A DNA stretch of 64,000 nucleotides from Microbacterium karelineae (GTDB taxonomy: Bacteria; Actinomycetota; Actinomycetes; Actinomycetales; Microbacteriaceae). Shown here piece after piece: positions 17,141 through 25,296 of this stretch. The stretch lies in contig NZ_WFIX01000182.1 of assembly GCF_009745985.1 (NCBI RefSeq), forward strand, positions 338,296 to 402,295, written 5' to 3'. Numbering within the stretch: position 1 is the first letter of the stretch; each line of letters begins with the position of its first letter. The notes under the pieces are model-generated. The model had not been told where the DNA came from. It was given only the letters and a program-made list of their open reading frames with translations, and did not search any database. The position numbers and the translations under genes were made by a program.

Positions 17141-17503
17141 ATGAAGCGCACCGTGCACCTGGTCGTCGACGACCTCGACGGATCCACGCTCCCGGCCGGC
17201 GAAGGCGAGACGATCGAATTCGGGCTCGACGGAGCGACCTACGAGATCGACCTCGGAGCGGACAACGCCGCCGCGCTCCGCGAGGCGCTCGGCGCGTATG
17301 TCGAGGCGGCCCGCGATGCGGGCGGCGCGGCCGCCCCGAAGAGCCGCCCGACGACCGCGTACACCGTGACCCACCTCCCCACGACGCGTCCGCGCGGTGA
17401 GAACGCCCGGATCCGCAAGTGGGCCCGGAAGCACGGCCACGACGTCGCCGAGCGCGGCGCCATCCCGCAGTCCGTGCGCGACGCCTTCCACGCCCGCGGC
17501 TGA
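17141..17503 (+). CDS. lsr2: Lsr2-family nucleoid protein with altered RGR motif
   Basis: A 120-residue protein. The N-terminal dimerisation half is typical of Lsr2 (LVVDDLDGST, FGLDGATYEIDLG). The C-terminal DNA-binding half contains NARIRKWARKHGHDVAERGAIP. Classical Lsr2 inserts an RGR triplet in the minor groove at this point; here residues 105-107 are RGA, losing the second arginine. TAGGCT lies 6 bases before the ATG, suggesting a leaderless mRNA. It may be a divergent paralogue with changed affinity; whether another lsr2 exists elsewhere cannot be seen. Confidence 0.9.
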   Translation: MKRTVHLVVDDLDGSTLPAGEGETIEFGLDGATYEIDLGADNAAALREALGAYVEAARDAGGAAAPKSRPTTAYTVTHLPTTRPRGENARIRKWARKHGHDVAERGAIPQSVRDAFHARG

Positions 17504-17512
17504 CGGCGCGCG

Positions 17513-17713
17513 TCAGCGCAGCGCGCGCAGGCAGCGGCGCGTGCAGATCTCCTGCATGATGCGCACGAGGGGGTCGCCGATCCAGAAGAGCGCGCCCGCG
17601 GGTCGCGAGAACGCCGTCACGCGCAGCCAGACGGATCCGTCGCCGTCGCGCTCGACGACGAACGCCTCCTCGCCCCGCGTGCCGCCCACGTTCGGGTAGG
17701 TGAAGTCGGTCAC
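17513..17713 (-). CDS. Shortened DUF1990-like protein
   Basis: Only 66 residues. The first part, TDFTYPNVGGTRG, resembles the N-terminal YPEVGATR element of DUF1990 proteins. From EEAFVVERDGDGSVWLRVTAFSRP onward it matches the C-terminal end of the same family, which is normally about 160-200 residues long. The central 90-120 residues seem to be missing in frame. The GTG start overlaps the menE stop as GTGA, so it is probably translated by coupling. It may be a remnant or a minimal form; the function of the family is unknown. Confidence 0.65.
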   Translation of the reverse strand: MTDFTYPNVGGTRGEEAFVVERDGDGSVWLRVTAFSRPAGALFWIGDPLVRIMQEICTRRCLRALR

Positions 17714-18843
17714 AGGCTCCCCCGCTCCACGAGGCCCGTCAGCGCGCGCCTGTCGGGCTTCCCGCTCGCGAGGCGCGGGATCTCCTCGACGCGCACGACG
17801 CGGTCCGGGCGCGCGGGCGCGCCGATCGCGCGCGCCACGGCCGCTCGCGCCTCGTCCAGGGATCCGGTCGACGTCGCGACGATCACGGGCGTCTGGCCCC
17901 AGCGCTCATGCGGCCCGCCGACGACGACCGCCCCCTCGAAGCCGGGCACCTCCCGCACGACGCGCTCGACCCGATCGAGCGAGACGTTGACGCCACCCGA
18001 GATGATGACGTTGTCGATGCGGCCCGTCACGCTCACGACCCCGTCGACGACGGATCCGGAATCGCCCGTGCGATACCAGCGCGACCCATCGGAATCCGTG
18101 ACGAACGTCGCCCGCGTGCGCTCGGGGTCGCCGAGGTAGCCGTCGGCGAGGGTCGGGCCCGCGATCCGCAGCTCGCCGCCCGCGACGGACGCCGCCACGC
18201 CGTCGAGCGGCACGCCGTCGTACACGCAGCCGCCGCTCGTCTCGGTGGATCCGTAGGTGCGTACGACGCGCGCGCCGAGGACGACCGCCCGGTCGCGCAG
18301 CACGTCGGGCAGGCGCTGCCCGCCGACGAGGATCGCCTCGAAGGCGGCGAGCGCGCGGGCGATGCCCTGATCCCGCTCGGCCGCGTCGACGAGCGTCTGC
18401 AGCTGCGCCGGCACGAGCGAGGTGAATCGGGGAACGGGCGCGCCGTCCGCGAACGAGCGCATTCCCGATGCGGCATGTGCGAAGGTGTCGGCCGTGAACC
18501 GACCCGCGAGGATCGCCGGATCCCGACCCGCGACGAGGGCGCGCACCATGACCTGCACGCCGGCGATGTAGCCGCCCGACAGCGGCAGCAGCCAGTGCCC
18601 CTCACCGATCCGCGCGGCGGTCGCCATCGCGGACGAGGTGAGGGCCGAGCGCGAGAGGGCGACGGACTTCGGCGTACCCGTGGAGCCCGAGGTCGTGAGC
18701 ACGACGGCGGTGCCGGCGGGCACCTCGCCGGGAAGGTCGGCCGCGGATCCGAGCGCGATCGCCGGCCCCGCGCCGAGGACGGCGCCGCGCAGCGCGCGCA
18801 GCAGATCCCGCGGATCCTCGCTGTCGACCTGCTCGAGCCTCAC
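17710..18843 (-). CDS. menE: o-Succinylbenzoate-CoA ligase
   Basis: A 377-residue, short AMP-forming ligase that activates o-succinylbenzoate for MenB. Motifs: the phosphate-binding loop LTTSGSTGTPKSVALS, the adenine site YGSTETSGG, WYRTGDSG, and the C-terminal catalytic lysine region LASGKPDRRAL. The GTG at 18843 is chosen just before MRLEQVDSEDP, 19 bases after menB. Like other actinobacterial MenE proteins it is shorter than the E. coli enzyme. Coupled to the DUF1990-like gene downstream. Confidence 0.93.
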   Translation of the reverse strand: MRLEQVDSEDPRDLLRALRGAVLGAGPAIALGSAADLPGEVPAGTAVVLTTSGSTGTPKSVALSRSALTSSAMATAARIGEGHWLLPLSGGYIAGVQVMVRALVAGRDPAILAGRFTADTFAHAASGMRSFADGAPVPRFTSLVPAQLQTLVDAAERDQGIARALAAFEAILVGGQRLPDVLRDRAVVLGARVVRTYGSTETSGGCVYDGVPLDGVAASVAGGELRIAGPTLADGYLGDPERTRATFVTDSDGSRWYRTGDSGSVVDGVVSVTGRIDNVIISGGVNVSLDRVERVVREVPGFEGAVVVGGPHERWGQTPVIVATSTGSLDEARAAVARAIGAPARPDRVVRVEEIPRLASGKPDRRALTGLVERGSL

Positions 18844-18862
18844 GACCGGCCCCCGCCCGACA

Positions 18863-19774
18863 TCAGAAGTGGTGCGGGTACGCCGACCAGTCGGGGTCGC
18901 GCTTCTCGAGGAAGGCGTCGCGGCCCTCGACCGCTTCGTCGGTGCCGTAGGCGAGGCGCGTCGTCTCGCCCGCGAACAGCTGCAGGCCGACCATCCCGTC
19001 GTCGGCCGCGTTGAACGCGTACTTGAGCATGCGGATCGCGGTGGGCGACTTCGTGAGGATCGTGCGCGCCATCGCGATCGCCTCGCGCTCGAGGTCCTCG
19101 TGCGGCACCACGCGGTTGACGGCGCCCATCTCGTAGGCGCGGTCGGCCGAGTACTCCTCGGCGAGGAAGAACACCTCGCGCGCGAGCTTCTGGCCGATCT
19201 GCTTCGCGTAGTAGGCGGATCCGTATCCGGCGTCGAAGGATCCCACATCGGCGTCGGTCTGTTTGAACCTCCCGTGCTCGCGTGACGCGATCGTGAGGTC
19301 GCACACGGCGTGCAGCGAGTGCCCGCCGCCGGCCGCCCAGCCGGGCACGACGGCGATGACGGGCTTCGGCATGAACCGGATGAGGCGCTGCACCTCGAGG
19401 ATGTGCAGGCGTCCGGCGCGCGCCGGATCGGTCACCTGCCCCTCGTCGTCGGAGTACTTGTACCCGTCGCGCCCGCGGATGCGCTGATCTCCCCCGGAGC
19501 AGAACGCCCACCCGCCGTCCTTCGGGCTCGGGCCGTTGCCCGTCAGCAGGACGCATCCGATGCGCGGATCCGTGCGCGCCCCCTCGAGGGCCCGGTGCAG
19601 CTCGTCGACCGTGCCGGGGCGGAAGGCATTGCGCACCTCGGGGCGGTCGAACGCGATCCGCGCGATGCGGCCGTCGGTCGAGACGTGCGCCGTGATGTCC
19701 TCGAAGCGCTCGGATCCGGGCGCGGGGACCCACTCGGCGGCGTCGAAGAGGTCGGAGACGTGGGGCTCAGTCAC
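18863..19774 (-). CDS. menB: 1,4-dihydroxy-2-naphthoyl-CoA synthase
   Basis: A 303-residue crotonase-fold enzyme that closes the naphthoquinone ring. Visible motifs are FDRPEVRNAFRPGTVDEL, the oxyanion-hole loops CSGGDQ and GWAAGGGHSLHAVCDL, and the catalytic Asp region DVGSFDAGYGSAYYAKQ. The GTG at 19774 is favoured because TAGGCT lies 7 bases upstream (leaderless pattern) and the family N-terminus VSDLFDAAEW starts soon after. Followed by menE; divergent from menC across hairpin B. Confidence 0.95.
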   Translation of the reverse strand: MTEPHVSDLFDAAEWVPAPGSERFEDITAHVSTDGRIARIAFDRPEVRNAFRPGTVDELHRALEGARTDPRIGCVLLTGNGPSPKDGGWAFCSGGDQRIRGRDGYKYSDDEGQVTDPARAGRLHILEVQRLIRFMPKPVIAVVPGWAAGGGHSLHAVCDLTIASREHGRFKQTDADVGSFDAGYGSAYYAKQIGQKLAREVFFLAEEYSADRAYEMGAVNRVVPHEDLEREAIAMARTILTKSPTAIRMLKYAFNAADDGMVGLQLFAGETTRLAYGTDEAVEGRDAFLEKRDPDWSAYPHHF

Positions 19775-19812
19775 GGATCCCAGCCTACGCGCGGCCGACA
19801 CCGTGAGCCGCG

Positions 19813-19896
19813 ATGCACAACGACGCCAATTCTGTCCTCACAGCCCCTGACCGGCCCCCATATGCCATCTCCGCACAGAATTGGCGTCGTCATGTA
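19813..19896. repeat. Conserved-arm intergenic hairpin, copy B
   Basis: The arms 19820-19835 (ACGACGCCAATTCTGT) and 19875-19890 pair perfectly over 16 bp around a 39-base loop. The repeat lies in the divergent region between menB and menC, 38 bases before the menB start and 25 bases before the menC start, so it cannot simply be a terminator for a convergent pair. Confidence 0.82.
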
Positions 19897-19921
19897 CCGG
19901 CGCACGCGGCAGGATGGGGGC

Positions 19922-20914
19922 ATGCCCGCTCCGCTGCCCCTCGCCGAGATCCTCGACTCGCTCCACGTGGTCTCGCTTCCCCTGGCCACCCGCTTCCGCG
20001 GCGTCGACCGCCGCGAGGCCGCCCTCTTCGAGGGGCCGGAGGGGTGGGCGGAGTTCTCGCCCTTCCTCGAATACGACGCCGCCGAGGCCGCCGCCTGGCT
20101 CGCCGCCGCGATCGACTTCGCCTCCGAGCCGCAGCCGCTGCCGCACCGCGACCGGATCCGCGTGAACGCGACGATGCCGGCGGTCGACGCCGACCGTGTG
20201 CCGGAGATCCTCGCCCGCTACGGCGCGTGCCGCACGGTCAAGGTGAAGGTGGCCGAGACGGGCCAGGTCCTCGACGAGGACATCGCCCGCGTCGCCGCCG
20301 TGCGGGCCGCGCTGGGCCCGGAGGGCCGGATCCGCGTCGACGCGAACGGGGGCTGGAACGTCGACGAGGCCGAACACGCGCTCCACGCGCTCGCCGAGTT
20401 CGACCTCGAGTACGCCGAGCAGCCGTGCGCCACGATCGGCGAGCTCGCCGATGTGCGGGCGCGGCTCCGCGACTGGGACATCCCGATCGCGGCGGATGAG
20501 TCGGTCAGGAAGGCCGAGGATCCGCTCGCCGTCGCGCGGGCCGGGGCCGCCGACATCCTGATCGTGAAGGCGCAGCCCCTCGGCGGGGTCCGGCGCACCC
20601 TCGACATCGTCGAGCAGGCCGGACTGCCGGCGGTCGTCTCATCCGCCCTCGACACGAGCATCGGCCTCGCCCAGGGCGCGCACCTCGCGGCGGCGCTTCC
20701 CGTGCTCGATCACGACTGCGGCCTCGGCACCGCGGCGCTGTTCACGAGCGACGTCACCGCGGATCCGCTCGTTCCCGAGAACGGCGAGATCCCCGTCGCG
20801 CGCGTCGCACCGGATCCGGCCCTCCTCGACGCCCACGCGGTGTCGCCGGACCGACGCGCCTGGTGGGAGCATCGGATCCGCGCCTGCTACGCAGAGCTCA
20901 TCGCACGCACATGA
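19922..20914 (+). CDS. menC: o-Succinylbenzoate synthase
   Basis: A 330-residue enolase-superfamily enzyme that dehydrates SHCHC to o-succinylbenzoate. Catalytic and metal residues are visible in order: KVKVAE (KxK), RVDANGGW, EYAEQP, IAADESV and LIVKAQPLGGV. The ATG is preceded by GGGGG and CAGGAT within 14 bases. It stands divergent from menB and convergent with an LLM oxidoreductase, separated by a 14-bp-arm hairpin. Confidence 0.95.
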   Translation: MPAPLPLAEILDSLHVVSLPLATRFRGVDRREAALFEGPEGWAEFSPFLEYDAAEAAAWLAAAIDFASEPQPLPHRDRIRVNATMPAVDADRVPEILARYGACRTVKVKVAETGQVLDEDIARVAAVRAALGPEGRIRVDANGGWNVDEAEHALHALAEFDLEYAEQPCATIGELADVRARLRDWDIPIAADESVRKAEDPLAVARAGAADILIVKAQPLGGVRRTLDIVEQAGLPAVVSSALDTSIGLAQGAHLAAALPVLDHDCGLGTAALFTSDVTADPLVPENGEIPVARVAPDPALLDAHAVSPDRRAWWEHRIRACYAELIART

Positions 20915-20917
20915 GCA

Positions 20918-20963
20918 GCCACGACACGCCCTGCGGGTTCGCGGGGATCGGGCGTGTCGTGGC
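20918..20963. terminator. Hairpin between convergent menC and LLM genes
   Basis: Perfect 14-bp arms GCCACGACACGCCC / GGGCGTGTCGTGGC with an 18-base loop, 4 bases after the menC stop and 9 before the LLM stop. A broken copy of the same repeat stands at 62525, where the IS30 element begins. Confidence 0.7.
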
Positions 20964-20971
20964 CGCCGAAG

Positions 20972-21769
20972 TCAGTTGCGGGCGTCGCGCCAGGCGAGCC
21001 AGCGCTCGACCGAACCGAAGTCCAGCTCTGGGCCCGAGATGCCGAGCGTGAACAGGCGCACGCCGGCGTCGTAGAGCGCGTCGGCCTCCTGCTCGTCGCG
21101 GCCCTTCAGCTCGTTCGAGACGACGAGTCCCGACACATCGCGCCCCTCCTTCTCGGCCCATGCGTCGATGACCCCGAGCTTGTGTGAGAGCTCATCGGCG
21201 CCGACGAAGCTGTGCCAGATATCGGCGTGCCGGGCGACGAGGCGCAGGGTCTTCTTCTCGCCCGCGCCGCCGATCATGACGGGGATCTCACGCGTGGGCG
21301 CGGGGTTCAACTTCTCCCAGCGCCGCTCGATGCGCGGCAGGGAATCGGCGAGCGCGTCGAGCCGCGTGCCGAAGGTGCCGAACTCGTAGCCGTACTCGTC
21401 GTAGTCGCGCTCGAACCAGCCGGATCCGGTGCCGAAGATGAAGCGACCGGTGTCGGTGCCCTTCGCGGAGATGTGGTCGACCGTGCGGGCCATATCGGCC
21501 TGCAGATCGGCGTTCCGATACGAGTTGCAGTTCACGAGGCAGCCGAACTCGACGCGCTCCGTCTGCTCGGCCCACGCGGAGAGCATCGTCCACGATTCGA
21601 AGTGCAGACCATCGGGCTCGCCGCTGAGCGGGGAGAAGTGATCCCAGTTGAAGAGGATGTCGACGCCCATCTCCTCGAGCCGTGAGACGGCGCCGCGGAT
21701 CGTGGCGTAGGTGGAGTGCTGGGGGGCGATCTGGACCCCGAGCCGGACAGGTGCATCGAGTGCTGGCAT
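20972..21769 (-). CDS. LLM class F420-dependent oxidoreductase
   Basis: A 265-residue luciferase-like TIM-barrel protein. Family stretches are LGVQIAPQHSTYATIRGAVS, DILFNWDHFSPLSGE, FGTGSGWFERDYDEYG and IPVMIGGAGEKKTLRLVARHADIW. This subgroup is generally assigned coenzyme F420 as cofactor. The substrate is unknown. TAGCCT lies 6 bases before the ATG (leaderless pattern). Convergent with menC. Confidence 0.88.
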   Translation of the reverse strand: MPALDAPVRLGVQIAPQHSTYATIRGAVSRLEEMGVDILFNWDHFSPLSGEPDGLHFESWTMLSAWAEQTERVEFGCLVNCNSYRNADLQADMARTVDHISAKGTDTGRFIFGTGSGWFERDYDEYGYEFGTFGTRLDALADSLPRIERRWEKLNPAPTREIPVMIGGAGEKKTLRLVARHADIWHSFVGADELSHKLGVIDAWAEKEGRDVSGLVVSNELKGRDEQEADALYDAGVRLFTLGISGPELDFGSVERWLAWRDARN

Positions 21770-21819
21770 GACGTCAGGCTATTGGCCCCGCGCGACCCGG
21801 GGCCCGGATGTCCGAGAAT

Positions 21820-22464
21820 TCACCTGTCGTCGACGAGCAGGCGCGCGGCCCGGCCGATCTCGTCGGCACGCGCACGGGTGAACTCCTCGTCCGATGTGCC
21901 CATCATGACGCCGCGCTGGCTGGAGTCGGCCCACACGGCGAGGAGGATCCGCGTCGCCTCGACGGGGGTGACGCGCAGCGGGGCGCCGCTGCGCCCGATG
22001 GTGTCTTCGATGATCTGCGCGACCTCGTCGATGCAGCGATCGTTCGTCTCGCGGAAGGCGCGCGCGAACTCCTTGTCGCGCATCGCGTGGGTCGTCATCT
22101 CGGTCCACAGCAGTGCGCCGAAGCGGTCGTCTCCGCCGACGGCGCTGAGGATCGCGACGATGACGGACATGTCGTCGAGTCGGATCGGCTCGTCGAAGCT
22201 CTCGACCCGCGCACGGACGGCTGCGATCTGCCCCCGCCCGAACTCGGACACGAGCTCGAGGAAGATCTCGTCCTTCGACTCGAAGTTCGAGTAGAAGGCA
22301 CCCCGGGTGAAGCCCGCGCGCTCGCACACGGCCTCGACGGAGGTCGCGCCGAGACCGACCTCCGCGAACAGCTCGGCAGCCGCGTCGAGCAGCCGTGCGC
22401 GGGTGGCCGCGCGGCTGCGGGGCCTGGGGGAATTCTGGGCGTCGGCGCCCGGGGAGTCGGTCAC
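21820..22464 (-). CDS. TetR-family regulator of the adjacent MMPL/YhgE operon
   Basis: A 214-residue TetR regulator: N-terminal helix-turn-helix (ARLLDAAAELFAEVGLGATS, then RAGFTRGAFYSNFESKDEIF) and a ligand-binding C-terminal domain. It starts on GTG with TATCGT 7 bases upstream. Two adjacent 16-bp palindromes fill the space between it and the divergent MMPL gene. It very probably represses both itself and the exporter. Confidence 0.92.
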   Translation of the reverse strand: MTDSPGADAQNSPRPRSRAATRARLLDAAAELFAEVGLGATSVEAVCERAGFTRGAFYSNFESKDEIFLELVSEFGRGQIAAVRARVESFDEPIRLDDMSVIVAILSAVGGDDRFGALLWTEMTTHAMRDKEFARAFRETNDRCIDEVAQIIEDTIGRSGAPLRVTPVEATRILLAVWADSSQRGVMMGTSDEEFTRARADEIGRAARLLVDDR

Positions 22465-22473
22465 GGAGAATAC

Positions 22474-22489
22474 GATACACTCCTGTATC
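22474..22489. promoter_or_regulatory. TetR operator 1
   Basis: GATACA-N4-TGTATC inverted repeat, 10 bases upstream of the TetR start codon. It is one of two tandem copies separated by a single base. Confidence 0.82.
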
Positions 22490-22490
22490 G

Positions 22491-22506
22491 GATACAGATC
22501 TGTATC
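22491..22506. promoter_or_regulatory. TetR operator 2
   Basis: Perfect 16-bp palindrome GATACAGATCTGTATC, the second copy of the operator. The centres of the two sites are 17 bp apart, on nearly the same helical phase plus half a turn. The MMPL gene starts 40 bases downstream. Confidence 0.85.
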
Positions 22507-22545
22507 GAACCCGCGCACCGCTCCCCGATCTCGGAGGTCCCCGGC

Positions 22546-25296
22546 GTGTCCACCTTCCTCTCGTCCCTCGGCCGCTGGTCGTACCGCCACCCATGGCGCG
22601 TGCTCGGCGCCTGGATCCTGATCCTCCTCATCACGGGGGCAGGCGCCGCCGGCCTCAGCAAAGGCTTCGAGAACAGCTTCTCGATCCCGGGAACCGAGTC
22701 GCAGGAGGGCCTCGAGCAGCTCGAGCGCACTTTCCCGCAGGTCGCCGGCGCGTCGGCGCAGGTCATCGTGGTGGCGGGCGCCGGTGACACCGTCGACGAC
22801 GGCGCCTACCGGGATCCGATCGAGCGGGCCACCCTCGACCTCGCGGATCTCGACGGCATGTCCACGTCGACCTCCCCATTCGACGACGAGGTCGACGGGC
22901 TCGTCTCGGATGACGGCACTGCCGCGATCGTGCAGCTGCAGCTCGAAGACCAGTCGACGAGCATCGGCGACGACGTCAAGGACGCCATCGCTGATCGCGT
23001 CGACGAGCTCGCGGCCGAACTGCCGGATGGATCCACGACCCGTCTCGGCGGCGAGCTGTTCGCGACCGAAGTGCCCGCGCTCTCCCCTGTCGAGGCCGTC
23101 GGCGTGCTCATCGCGCTGCTCGTGCTGATCGTCACCTTCCGATCGTTCGTCCTCGCCGGCCTGCCGCTCGCCGTCGCGCTCGTCGGCGTCGGCACCTCGA
23201 TGCTCGGCATCGTCACCGCGACCGCGTTCGCCGACGTCAGTTCGACGACCCCGATGCTCGCGCTGATGCTCGGGCTCGCCGTTGGCATCGACTACGCACT
23301 GTTCATCGCCGCACGCCACCAGGACCAGGTGCGCGGCGGAGCGGATCCGGAGGACTCGGCCGCGCGCGCGACCGGCACGGCCGGATCCGCCGTCGTCTTC
23401 GCGGGCATCACCGTGCTGATCGCCCTCGTCGGGCTCGGCTTCGCAGGGATCCCCTTCCTCACGACGATGGGCATCGCCGCGGCCGTCGCGGTCGCCGTCG
23501 CGATCGCCATCTCCGTGACGCTCACGCCGGCCCTCCTCGGCTTCACGAAGGGCCGTACGATCGGCCGCCCGAGGGCACCGCGCCAAGGCCGCGAGCGTGT
23601 CGGCTTCGCCCGCCGCTGGGTCGGGCTCGTGACCCGTCACCCGATCGTCACGACCGTCGCGATCGTTCTCGGTCTCGGCGTCGTCGCGATCCCCGCCGCG
23701 CAGCTGCAGCTCGCACTGCCGAACGCGGGCGTCCTCCCCGAGGAGAGCGACGCGCGCCAAGCATACGACCTCACGGGCGAGCACTTCGGCGAGGGTTTCA
23801 ACGGCCCGCTGATCCTCACGGGCACGATCGTCACGAGCGACGACCCGCTCACGCTCATGGAGGATCTCGGCGACGAGGTCGAGAGCGTCGATGGGGTCGC
23901 CGAGGTGGCGCTCTCGACGCCGAACGAGGCCGCCGACACAGGCATCGTGCAGATCATCCCCGAGACGGGCCCGTCGGATCCCGCGACGAGCGACCTCGTG
24001 CGCGAGCTGCGCGCCCACCACGACGAATGGCTCGACGAATACGGGATCGACCTGAAGGTGACGGGCTTCACCGCCGTGTCGATCGACATCTCAGATCAGC
24101 TGCAGGATGCGCTCGTCCCGTTCGGCATCTTCGTCGTCGGCCTGTCGTTCCTCCTGCTCATGGTCGTGTTCCGGTCGATCTGGGTGCCGCTCAAGGCGGC
24201 CCTCGGCTACCTGCTGTCGATCCTCGCCGCGTTCGGCGTCGTGACGATGGTGTTCGAGTGGGGCTGGGGCGCCGACCTGCTGCACGTCAGCAAGACGGGG
24301 CCCGTGATCGCGTTCATGCCCATCCTCGTCATGGGGGTGCTGTTCGGCCTCGCCATGGACTACGAGGTCTTCCTCGTCTCGCGCATGCGGGAGGACTTCG
24401 TGCACACCGCGCGGAGGCTGGGCGCGACGCGGGACGTCGCCGTCGACGCGGTGCGCTCCGGATACGCCGCCTCGGCGCGCGTCGTCGCCGCCGCCGCCGT
24501 CATCATGTTCGCGGTGTTCGCCGCATTCGTCCCGGAGGGCGACAGCAGCATGAAGCCGATCGCCCTCGCCCTCGCCGTCGGAATCACGGTCGACGCGTTC
24601 CTCATCCGGATGACGCTCGTGCCCGCCGTCATGGCCCTCCTCGGCCACCACGCGTGGCGGATGCCCGCCTGGCTCGAGAAGCGGCTCCCCCGCCTCGACA
24701 TCGAGGGCGAGGCGGTCGAGCGCGAGGATCAGCTCGCGGCGTGGCCCGCGCCCGAATCGAGCAGCGTGATCGCCGCCGACGAGCTCGCGATCACGGCCGA
24801 CGGCGAGGTCCTCGCGCACGACGTCTCGATGCGGGTCGGCCCCGGCGACGCTCTCGTCGTGACGGCCGAGGATCCGCGATCCTCGCGGGCCGTGCTCCTC
24901 TCGATCGCGGCGCGCATCTCCCCCGACGAGGGCGGCCGCCTGCGCGTCGCCGGGCACCTCCTGCCCGGCCGCGGCGCGTGGGTGCGCTCGCGCGTGGGCG
25001 TCGCGCTGCTCGCGGGCGCCGACGATCCCGCGGGCGCGCTGCGCGACGCGCTGGACGGCGGTACGCGGATCCTCGTGATCGACGGGTTCGACGCGCTCTC
25101 CTCGACGCGGCGAGACGACGTCGCGCGCCTCCTCGCCGACGCTCGGGCGGGATCCGCGGATCCGGTCACGCTCGTCGTCGCGTCGGCGTCCCCGCCGGAT
25201 GCCGCGCGCCTCCTGGCCGACGCCGACTGGCACTCCCCTTCCGTTCTCGACGTCACGCCGCGCGTCGCGGCGACGACAGCAGAGGTGATCGCATGA
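22546..25296 (+). CDS. MMPL/RND-family transporter with degenerate ABC-like C-terminal domain
   Basis: A 916-residue membrane protein starting on GTG, with GGAGG 8 bases upstream. Residues 1 to about 730 form an MMPL-type RND exporter: two blocks of helices (for example LMLGLAVGIDYALFIAARH and VLFGLAMDYEVFLVSRMRED) and two extracytoplasmic loops. Residues of about 735-916 resemble an ABC ATPase fold (ADELAITADGEVLAHDVSMR, RILVIDGFDALSS), but the Walker A lysine and the LSGGQ signature are absent. The tail may be a structural or regulatory relic. Translationally coupled (ATGA) to the yhgE gene. Likely an exporter of lipids or toxic compounds; the substrate is unknown. Confidence 0.9.
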   Translation: MSTFLSSLGRWSYRHPWRVLGAWILILLITGAGAAGLSKGFENSFSIPGTESQEGLEQLERTFPQVAGASAQVIVVAGAGDTVDDGAYRDPIERATLDLADLDGMSTSTSPFDDEVDGLVSDDGTAAIVQLQLEDQSTSIGDDVKDAIADRVDELAAELPDGSTTRLGGELFATEVPALSPVEAVGVLIALLVLIVTFRSFVLAGLPLAVALVGVGTSMLGIVTATAFADVSSTTPMLALMLGLAVGIDYALFIAARHQDQVRGGADPEDSAARATGTAGSAVVFAGITVLIALVGLGFAGIPFLTTMGIAAAVAVAVAIAISVTLTPALLGFTKGRTIGRPRAPRQGRERVGFARRWVGLVTRHPIVTTVAIVLGLGVVAIPAAQLQLALPNAGVLPEESDARQAYDLTGEHFGEGFNGPLILTGTIVTSDDPLTLMEDLGDEVESVDGVAEVALSTPNEAADTGIVQIIPETGPSDPATSDLVRELRAHHDEWLDEYGIDLKVTGFTAVSIDISDQLQDALVPFGIFVVGLSFLLLMVVFRSIWVPLKAALGYLLSILAAFGVVTMVFEWGWGADLLHVSKTGPVIAFMPILVMGVLFGLAMDYEVFLVSRMREDFVHTARRLGATRDVAVDAVRSGYAASARVVAAAAVIMFAVFAAFVPEGDSSMKPIALALAVGITVDAFLIRMTLVPAVMALLGHHAWRMPAWLEKRLPRLDIEGEAVEREDQLAAWPAPESSSVIAADELAITADGEVLAHDVSMRVGPGDALVVTAEDPRSSRAVLLSIAARISPDEGGRLRVAGHLLPGRGAWVRSRVGVALLAGADDPAGALRDALDGGTRILVIDGFDALSSTRRDDVARLLADARAGSADPVTLVVASASPPDAARLLADADWHSPSVLDVTPRVAATTAEVIA

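Noticed and set aside
22546-25296. Idea that the ABC-like tail is a separate downstream gene joined by a frameshift
   Set aside because: The reading frame is continuous from the MMPL part to the stop, which overlaps yhgE as ATGA, and no ribosome site or start codon context appears at the junction.
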